From Betaproteobacteria bacterium (lineage in GTDB: Bacteria > Pseudomonadota > Gammaproteobacteria > Burkholderiales > Rhodocyclaceae), in the NCBI GenBank assembly GCA_020621405.1, contig JAHRYN010000001.1:310001-374000 (forward strand): DNA of 64,000 nt, written 5' to 3'. The translations under genes were made by a program, and so were the position numbers. This document shows, in pieces, positions 58,580 to 64,000 of this stretch. Each line of letters starts with the position of its first letter. Positions within the stretch are counted from its first letter, which is position 1. Under the pieces are notes generated by a model. It ran no database searches, was not told the DNA's origin, and saw nothing but the letters and a program-made list of their open reading frames with translations.

Positions 58580-59413
58580 ATGTCGGTCGAACACTACGAA
58601 AACTTCCCGGTCGCCTCGCGTCTGATGCCGCCCGCGCTGCGCGAGCCGGTGGCCGCGATCTACTGGTTCGCACGCAACGCCGACGATCTGGCCGACGAGG
58701 GTGAAGCCGTCCCCGAAGCGCGACTGGCAGCACTCGAACACTGCCGCGAGCAGTTGCGCATCATCGAACGCGGCGGCCAGCCCGACGACGTGATCCACGC
58801 CCGGCTTGCCCGTGCGGTACGCGCATGGTCGCTGCCGCTGCCGCTGCTGCATGACCTGCTCGACGCGTTCGCACAGGACGTCGTGCAGACCCGGTATGCC
58901 GATGACGCCGAGCTGATGGACTACTGCCGACGCTCGGCCAACCCGATCGGCCGCCTGCTGCTGTGCCTGTACAAGGTGGACGACGCCGCCAGCCTGCAGC
59001 AGTCGGACGCAATCTGCAGTGCGCTGCAGTTGATCAACCACTGGCAGGACGTCGCCATCGACTGGCGCAAGAACGCCGACGGCGTGCCGCCCGGTCGCAT
59101 CTACATGCCGCAGGCCCACATGACCCGTTTCGGCGTGACCGAACGGCATCTGGCGCAGGCGGACTGCGATGCCGCCTTCCGCGCGCTGATGAAGCATCTG
59201 GTCGATTCGGCACGCGCGCTGATGCAGTCCGGCATGCCGCTGGCCCGCCGGCTGCCCGGACGGGTCGGCTGGGAGCTGCGTCTGGTCGTGCAGGGCGGCC
59301 TGCGCATTTTGCAGCGCATCGAGCAGGTCGATTACGATGTATTCCGCCATCGCCCGAAACTGGGGCGCGCAGACTGGCCGCTGATCGGCCTGCGATCACT
59401 TCTCTACCCATGA
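58580..59413 (+). CDS. hpnC: squalene synthase HpnC (hydroxysqualene synthesis step)
   Basis: A 277-residue trans-isoprenyl diphosphate synthase-like enzyme. With HpnD and HpnE it converts two farnesyl diphosphates to squalene through presqualene diphosphate and hydroxysqualene. HpnC features are the changed first acidic motif (ARNADDLADEGE) and the second (INHWQDVAIDWRKN). The ATG at 58580 begins MSVEHYENFPVAS, the usual HpnC start. It overlaps hpnD by 4 bp. Confidence 0.94.
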   Translation: MSVEHYENFPVASRLMPPALREPVAAIYWFARNADDLADEGEAVPEARLAALEHCREQLRIIERGGQPDDVIHARLARAVRAWSLPLPLLHDLLDAFAQDVVQTRYADDAELMDYCRRSANPIGRLLLCLYKVDDAASLQQSDAICSALQLINHWQDVAIDWRKNADGVPPGRIYMPQAHMTRFGVTERHLAQADCDAAFRALMKHLVDSARALMQSGMPLARRLPGRVGWELRLVVQGGLRILQRIEQVDYDVFRHRPKLGRADWPLIGLRSLLYP

Positions 59414-60243
59414 CGCCCGACGAATACTGTCAGGACCGCGCCGCAAAAAGCGGCTCGTCCTTCTATTACAGCTTCCTGTTCCTGCCGCCGCCGCGCCGCC
59501 GCGCGATCACGGCACTGTATGCCTTCTGCCGCGAAATCGACGATGTCGTGGACGAAAGCAGCGACGTCGGCATCGCGCGCACCCAGCTGGCCTGGTGGCG
59601 CACCCAGGTTGCCGCCTGCTTCGACGGCACGCCCGAGCATCCGGTCTGTCTGGCGCTGATCCCGGCCATCGCCGAATTCGGTCTGCCGCGCGAGCAGCTG
59701 CTCGAAATCATCGATGGCATGGAAATGGATCTCGACCAGTCGCGCTATCTCGATTTCAAGGGCCTGCAGCTCTATTGCTACCGCGTGGCGTCGGTGGTCG
59801 GCCTGCTGGCGGCGCGCATCTTCGGCTCGACTCAGCGTGAGACCGAAAAATACGCCCATGATCTGGGCATCGCCTTCCAGCTCACCAACATCATCCGCGA
59901 CGTCGGCGAGGACGCACGGCGCGGGCGCATCTACCTGCCGGTGGAGGAACTGCAGCGCTTCAACGTGCGCGCTGCCGACATCCTGAACGCGCGCTACAGC
60001 GACGATTTCCGCAAGCTGATGGAATTCCAGATCGCGCGCGCCCGCCAGTACTACGAACAGGCGATGGCCGCCCTGCCCCAGGCCGACCGCGCCGCCCAGC
60101 GTCCGGGTCTGGTGATGGCGGCGATCTACCGCACCCTGCTCGACGAAATCGAACGCGACGGCTGCCGCGTGCTCGACCGGCGCATCGCGCTGACGCCGCT
60201 GCGCAAGCTCTGGCTCGCGTGGAAAACCTGGCTGCGCAGCTAG
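59410..60243 (+). CDS. hpnD: presqualene diphosphate synthase HpnD
   Basis: A 277-residue enzyme that condenses two farnesyl diphosphates to presqualene diphosphate. Both aspartate motifs are intact (YAFCREIDDVVDE; QLTNIIRDVGEDARRGRIYLP), as are the flanking FYYSFLFLPPPRRRAITALYAF and CYRVASVVGLL. The stop overlaps the preferred start of hpnE. Confidence 0.95.
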   Translation: MTPDEYCQDRAAKSGSSFYYSFLFLPPPRRRAITALYAFCREIDDVVDESSDVGIARTQLAWWRTQVAACFDGTPEHPVCLALIPAIAEFGLPREQLLEIIDGMEMDLDQSRYLDFKGLQLYCYRVASVVGLLAARIFGSTQRETEKYAHDLGIAFQLTNIIRDVGEDARRGRIYLPVEELQRFNVRAADILNARYSDDFRKLMEFQIARARQYYEQAMAALPQADRAAQRPGLVMAAIYRTLLDEIERDGCRVLDRRIALTPLRKLWLAWKTWLRS

Positions 60244-61553
60244 GCCCGTTGAACAGCACGCACGCACCCGGCAGCACCTCCCGGACCGGACCGACCGTCG
60301 CCATCATCGGCGGCGGGTGGGCCGGCCTGAGCTGCGCGGTCGAATGCGTCCGGCACGGCCTGCGCCCGACCGTATTCGAGGCGGCGGCCGGCGTCGGCGG
60401 TCGGGCCCGCACCGTCGGACTGGACGGACTGCGTCTGGACAACGGCCAGCACATCCTGATCGGCGCCTATGACGCAACGCTGGCCATGATGCGTACCGTG
60501 GGCGCCGACCCCGACCGCCTGCTGCTGCGGCAGCCGCTGGCACTGACCTTCGCCGACGGCTTCGAACTGCGTGCGCGTTCCGGCAGCCGGCTGGGTCTGG
60601 CCATGGCCTTCCTCGGCTGCCGCGGTCTGGGCTGGCGCGACCGCGTCGCGGCACTGCGCCTGATGCGTGCCATCGGCCGGCCGTCCGGCAAGGACGAAAC
60701 GGTCGCCGGACTGCTTGCACGCACCGCACAGACCGCGAACAACACGCGGCATCTGTGGGCGCCGCTGTGCATCGCCGCATTGAACACCGGCATCGCCGAT
60801 GCCAGCGCACATGTTTTCGCCTGCGTGCTGCGCGACAGCCTGATGGGCGCGCGTGGCGCATCCGATCTGCTGCTGCCCGGGGTCGATCTCGGGCAGCTGT
60901 TTCCCGAACCGGCCGCTCATTGGCTGGCTGCACATGACTGCGCGGTCCGCACCGGGGTCCGCGTGCGTGCGGTACGCGAGGACGCGCGTGGCTTCCTGCT
61001 GTCCGATGGCACTGCGGAAGATGTTTTCGACCACGTCGTTTTCGCCGCGAGCCCGCACCAGGTGCCGGCGCTGCTCGGCGATCTACCCAGGCTTTCCGCG
61101 CTGGCCGCACAGATCGGGCTGCTGGAATACGAGCCCATCAGCACGGTCTATGCCGCCTTCGACACCAGCGTCCGCCTGCCGGCAGCGATGACCGGTTTTG
61201 CCGAGGGCGAGCCACACTGGCTGTTCGACCGCGGCGCGCTCGGCGGGCCGGCCGGCCTGACCGCCAGCATCGTTTCGGCCGCGACGATGCCGCGCGAACA
61301 GACCGAAGCCGCCGTGCTGGCGACCTTGCGGGCACAGCACCCGGATCTTCCGGCTCCGCTGTGGGTACGCACGATCACCGAGAAACGCGCAACCTTCCGC
61401 TGCACGCCAGCACGCGTGGCGATAGAGCAACCCGCCGACGCGCGCATCGCGCTCGCCGGCGACTATCTGCTGCCGGACTACCCGGCCACGCTGGAATCGG
61501 CGGTACGCAGCGGCATCGCCGCCGCGCGCCGGATCAGCGCACCGTCACCCTGA
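60219..61553 (+). CDS. hpnE: hydroxysqualene dehydroxylase HpnE
   Basis: A 444-residue FAD-dependent amine-oxidase-fold enzyme that reduces hydroxysqualene to squalene. The FAD motif TVAIIGGGWAGLSCAVECVRHG and the VGGRARTVGLDGLRLDNGQHILIG stretch are typical, and AGDYLLPDYPATLESAVRSGIAAA closes the FAD site. GTG at 60219 overlaps hpnD by 25 bp; a TTG at 60249 is an equally possible start. The tail overlaps the convergent S4-domain gene by 20 bp. No squalene-hopene cyclase is in the window. Confidence 0.92.
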   Translation: MENLAAQLGPLNSTHAPGSTSRTGPTVAIIGGGWAGLSCAVECVRHGLRPTVFEAAAGVGGRARTVGLDGLRLDNGQHILIGAYDATLAMMRTVGADPDRLLLRQPLALTFADGFELRARSGSRLGLAMAFLGCRGLGWRDRVAALRLMRAIGRPSGKDETVAGLLARTAQTANNTRHLWAPLCIAALNTGIADASAHVFACVLRDSLMGARGASDLLLPGVDLGQLFPEPAAHWLAAHDCAVRTGVRVRAVREDARGFLLSDGTAEDVFDHVVFAASPHQVPALLGDLPRLSALAAQIGLLEYEPISTVYAAFDTSVRLPAAMTGFAEGEPHWLFDRGALGGPAGLTASIVSAATMPREQTEAAVLATLRAQHPDLPAPLWVRTITEKRATFRCTPARVAIEQPADARIALAGDYLLPDYPATLESAVRSGIAAARRISAPSP

Positions 61554-61746
61554 CGCCGTCGCACTCGACCACCTGACCGGCGCGGATCTTCGCGGTCTTG
61601 CGCGACTCGGGCCGACCATCCACACGCACATCGCCCTGCGCGACACGCACCTTGCCCTCGCCGCCGCTGGTGACGATGCCGGCAAGTTTCAGCAGGTCAC
61701 ACAGCGCGACGTACTCGCCGGTCAGCACGAATTCCTGGTTTTGCAT
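61534..61746 (-). CDS. small S4-domain RNA-binding protein (YbcJ-like)
   Basis: A 70-residue protein consisting of one S4 domain (YVALCDLLKLAGIVTSGGEGKVRVAQGDVRVDGRPESRKTAKIRAGQVVEC). It resembles YbcJ/RNA-binding S4 proteins of unknown target. It overlaps the 3' end of hpnE on the other strand by 20 bp and is followed on its own strand by no gene. It lies 9 bp downstream of the aminotransferase gene, so it is probably co-transcribed with it. Confidence 0.85.
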   Translation of the reverse strand: MQNQEFVLTGEYVALCDLLKLAGIVTSGGEGKVRVAQGDVRVDGRPESRKTAKIRAGQVVECDGVRVTVR

Positions 61747-61755
61747 GATGTGCTT

Positions 61756-62913
61756 TCAGAATGCGCACAGGCGTTCGCAGGCCTGTGCGATGAGGGATTC
61801 GCTCTTGGCGAAGCAGAAACGGATCAGCCGCGGATCGAAACCGTCGTGATGGAAGGCCGACACCGGAATGCTCGCCACGCCGGCCTCGTGCATCAGCCGG
61901 CGCACGAAGACCTGATCCGGTTCGTCGCTGATCGCGTCGTAACGCGCCAGCTGGAAATAGGTACCGGCGCAGTCGAGCAGTTGGAAGCGCGAACCGCTCA
62001 GGCGCGCGCGGAAGTCGTCGCGCTTGGCCTGATAGAAGGCCGCCAGCCCGAGGTAGCGCGCCGGCTCCGCCATGTAGTCGGCCAGGCCCAGCTGGGCCGG
62101 CGTGTTCACGGCGAACACGTTGAACTGGTGGACGCGTCTGAATTCGGCGGTCAGTGACGGCGGCGCACAGACGAAGCCGACCTTCCAGCCGGTGACATGA
62201 AAGGTCTTGCCGAAGCTGGACACCATCAGCGTGCGCACCGCCAGCTCGGGCACCCGCGCGGCACCGGCATGCTCGCGTCCGTCAAACACGATGTGCTCGT
62301 ACACCTCGTCCGAAATCACCACGATGTCGCGCCCGTTGCACAACGTCGCCAGCCGGCGCTGTTCGTCCACCGACCAGGCCGAACCGGTCGGATTGTGCGG
62401 CGTGTTGGTGATGATGAGGCGGGTGCGCGGCGTGAGGCGGCGTGCCACCTCGTCCCAGTCGGGCAGGAAGTGCGGCGCCTGCAGCCGCACGAATACCGGC
62501 GTGGCGCCCGCCAGCCGGATGCCCGGCAGGTAGCTGTCGAATGCCGGTTCGAACACGATGACTTCGTCGCCCGGCCCGGCGAACGCCATGATCGCGGTAA
62601 ACACCGCTTGGGTGGCACCCGCCGTGATCGTTATTTCGGTTTCCGGGTCATACGCGGCGCCATATACGGCGGCCATCTTGCGCGACAGCGCCTCGCGCAG
62701 CGCCGGCTGTCCGGCCATCGGCGAATACTGGTTGTGGCCGGCGTGCATGTGCGCCGCGACCGCATCGAACAGCTCCGGGCCGGCCGTGAAATCGGGAAAG
62801 CCCTGGGAAAGGTTCAGCGCACCGCAGGCCTGTGCCTCGCGTGAAATGACGGTGAATATCGTGGTGCCGACGTCGGGCAGCTTGGACTGGATGTGTCCGG
62901 TGTAGTCCTGCAT
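61756..62913 (-). CDS. methionine aminotransferase (YbdL-like, class I PLP)
   Basis: A 385-residue fold-type I PLP aminotransferase. It starts with SKLPDVGTTIFTVISREAQACGALNLSQGFPDF, as in E. coli YbdL, the methionine aminotransferase. The PLP lysine is in SSFGKTFHVTGWKVGF, the Asn/Pro motif in NTPHNPTGSAW and the carboxylate-binding Arg near the end (PRLIRFCFAKS). It is divergent from mtnA with 63 bp between. Transamination of ketomethylthiobutyrate is the last step of methionine salvage, so this enzyme is a good MtnE candidate (inference from context). Confidence 0.9.
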   Translation of the reverse strand: MQDYTGHIQSKLPDVGTTIFTVISREAQACGALNLSQGFPDFTAGPELFDAVAAHMHAGHNQYSPMAGQPALREALSRKMAAVYGAAYDPETEITITAGATQAVFTAIMAFAGPGDEVIVFEPAFDSYLPGIRLAGATPVFVRLQAPHFLPDWDEVARRLTPRTRLIITNTPHNPTGSAWSVDEQRRLATLCNGRDIVVISDEVYEHIVFDGREHAGAARVPELAVRTLMVSSFGKTFHVTGWKVGFVCAPPSLTAEFRRVHQFNVFAVNTPAQLGLADYMAEPARYLGLAAFYQAKRDDFRARLSGSRFQLLDCAGTYFQLARYDAISDEPDQVFVRRLMHEAGVASIPVSAFHHDGFDPRLIRFCFAKSESLIAQACERLCAF

Positions 62914-62976
62914 GGCGGGCGTTCGGATCGGTCAAGGCCGGATTATGCTTCATGCCCCCGAACAAGGTGACCCGCA

Positions 62977-64000
62977 ATGACCGACACGCCCAGCCCGCTG
63001 CGCTTCGACGACGCGCAGCTCCACATCCTCGACCAGACCCGCCTGCCCTTCTCGGAACACGAGTTGCGCATCGACACGGCCGCACAGGCTGCCCACGCGA
63101 TCGCCACCATGCAGGTTCGCGGCGCCCCGCTGATCGGCGCTATCGGCGCTTTCGGGCTCGCGCTGGCACTGCGCGAGGCGGCCGAGGACGCGTGGCTGGA
63201 CTTCGCCTTGCGCATGCTGGCCGAAACCCGCCCGACCGCGGTGAATCTGGCATGGGCACTGCGTCGCGTCGAGGTCGCGGTACGCCCGCTGGCGCCGCAC
63301 GATCGCGCCGACGCCGCTTGGCGCGAGGCGATGGCGATCTGCGATGAGGACCGGGCTGCCAACCGGCACATCGGCGAACTCACACTGGACCTGATGCAGG
63401 CAATCACGCCGAAGTCGGGGCGGCTGAACCTGATGACCCACTGCAACGCCGGCTGGCTCGCCACCACCGGCTGGGGCACCGCGCTGTCGGGCATCTATCT
63501 GGCCCGTCAGGCCGGCATCGACCTGCATGTATGGGTGTCGGAAACGCGTCCGCGCAACCAGGGCCTGCTCACCGCCTGGGAACTGGCGCGCGCCGGCGTG
63601 CCGCATACGGTGATCGCCGACAACGCGGCCGGGCAGCTGATGCGCGAAGGCCGGGTGGACGCGGTGATCATCGGCGCCGACCGCATCGCGGCGAATGGCG
63701 ACACCGCAAACAAGATCGGCAGCTATCTGAAGGCACTGGCCGCACGCGACAACGGCATTCCGTTCTGGGTGGCCGCTCCCTGGTCTACCGTCGACCTCAG
63801 CTGCCGCGACGGCCGGGCGATTCCGATCGAGGAGCGCGAAGGACGCGAAGTGCGTGAACTGCGCGGCGCTGCCGGCGGTGCCCGGCTGCTCGAAGAGACG
63901 TCGGCAGTCGAGAACCCCGCCTTCGATGTCACGCCGGCAGCGCTTGTAACGGCCCTCGTCACCGAACTCGGCGTCATCGAGTGCTCGCGCGTGGTGTCGC
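62977..64000 (+). CDS. mtnA: methylthioribose-1-phosphate isomerase, cut by window edge
   Basis: The frame runs open from ATG 62977 to the window end (341 codons), close to the full family length of about 350-370. MtnA isomerises 5-methylthioribose-1-phosphate to the ribulose form in methionine salvage. Seen are MQVRGAPLIGAIGAFGLALAL, the catalytic Cys in LMTHCNAGWLAT, VSETRPRNQGLLTAWEL, and the catalytic Asp in IIGADRIAANGDTANKIGSY. Only the last residues lie outside the window. Confidence 0.95.
   Translation, partial: MTDTPSPLRFDDAQLHILDQTRLPFSEHELRIDTAAQAAHAIATMQVRGAPLIGAIGAFGLALALREAAEDAWLDFALRMLAETRPTAVNLAWALRRVEVAVRPLAPHDRADAAWREAMAICDEDRAANRHIGELTLDLMQAITPKSGRLNLMTHCNAGWLATTGWGTALSGIYLARQAGIDLHVWVSETRPRNQGLLTAWELARAGVPHTVIADNAAGQLMREGRVDAVIIGADRIAANGDTANKIGSYLKALAARDNGIPFWVAAPWSTVDLSCRDGRAIPIEEREGREVRELRGAAGGARLLEETSAVENPAFDVTPAALVTALVTELGVIECSRVVS

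Noticed and set aside
1-64000. CRISPR array or tandem repeat array
   Set aside because: No regularly spaced direct repeats with unique spacers were seen anywhere in the window.

Overview
The window looks like chromosome of a GC-rich betaproteobacterium. The gene complement (ppsA/ppsR, prpE, DUF1841, hpnCDE squalene genes, ribA, mtnA) and codon use fit Rhodocyclales or a relative such as Methyloversatilis, but this is inference; there is no rRNA or other taxonomic marker. Coding density is high, one tRNA gene (tRNA-Leu, UAG) is present, and I see no CRISPR array, insertion sequence or prophage.

Region 1 (1-5.1 kb) is ordinary chromosome: the N-terminal part of a membrane sensor protein running off the left edge, an HI0933/BaiN-type flavoprotein, a CspA-type cold-shock protein and PEP synthase (ppsA) on the minus strand.

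Region 2 (5.1-43.1 kb) is the main object: about 38 kb of respiratory and cytochrome genes lying between ppsA and its regulator ppsR, which are divergent neighbours in E. coli and many other proteobacteria. It holds 13 proteins with 44 CXXCH haem motifs in total, including an 11-haem cytochrome, three proteins carrying one tetrahaem module, and five with the c(7)-type trihaem domain. With them are a large outer-membrane beta-barrel, a parvulin isomerase, three NHL-type and two regulator-propeller-type secreted beta-propellers, a Tat-exported HiPIP, a haem-copper-oxidase-I-like membrane protein fused to TPRs, both System II (ResB/CcsA) and part of System I (CcmF, CcmG, CcmH, CcmI) cytochrome maturation, two Sel1 proteins, and two paralogues of an unrecognised helical periplasmic family. 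Two sensor kinases and one sigma-54-dependent (NtrC-type) response regulator are encoded inside it. By eye I find sigma-54 (-24/-12) promoter candidates ahead of the HiPIP, the kinase/regulator operon, a Sel1 gene, ccmF, the long cytochrome operon and both arms of a divergent cytochrome promoter. Several are preceded 80-190 bp upstream by paired TTCCCG-N4-CGGGAA palindromes. I propose a self-contained, two-component/sigma-54-controlled trans-envelope electron-transfer system.

Region 3 (43.2-47.0 kb) returns to chromosome: ppsR, a GT4 glycosyltransferase, a DUF1841 protein and a hexose-6-phosphate mutarotase.

Region 4 (47.0-50.6 kb) is a small insertion bounded by a 23-bp near-perfect direct repeat, one copy of which lies in the prpE terminator. 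It carries three genes with nuclease-like domains (CoiA/DUF6035-like, DUF4268, NERD plus zinc ribbon), a candidate defence or DNA-uptake module.

Region 5 (50.6-64 kb) is housekeeping and accessory metabolism: prpE, a REC protein with a degenerate GGDEF domain, an NlpC/P60 peptidase, a ferric-iron binding protein behind a Fur-like palindrome, lrgAB, ribA with a methyltransferase, tRNA-Leu, hpnCDE for squalene (hopanoid) synthesis, an S4-domain protein, and a methionine aminotransferase divergent from mtnA (methionine salvage), which runs off the right edge.
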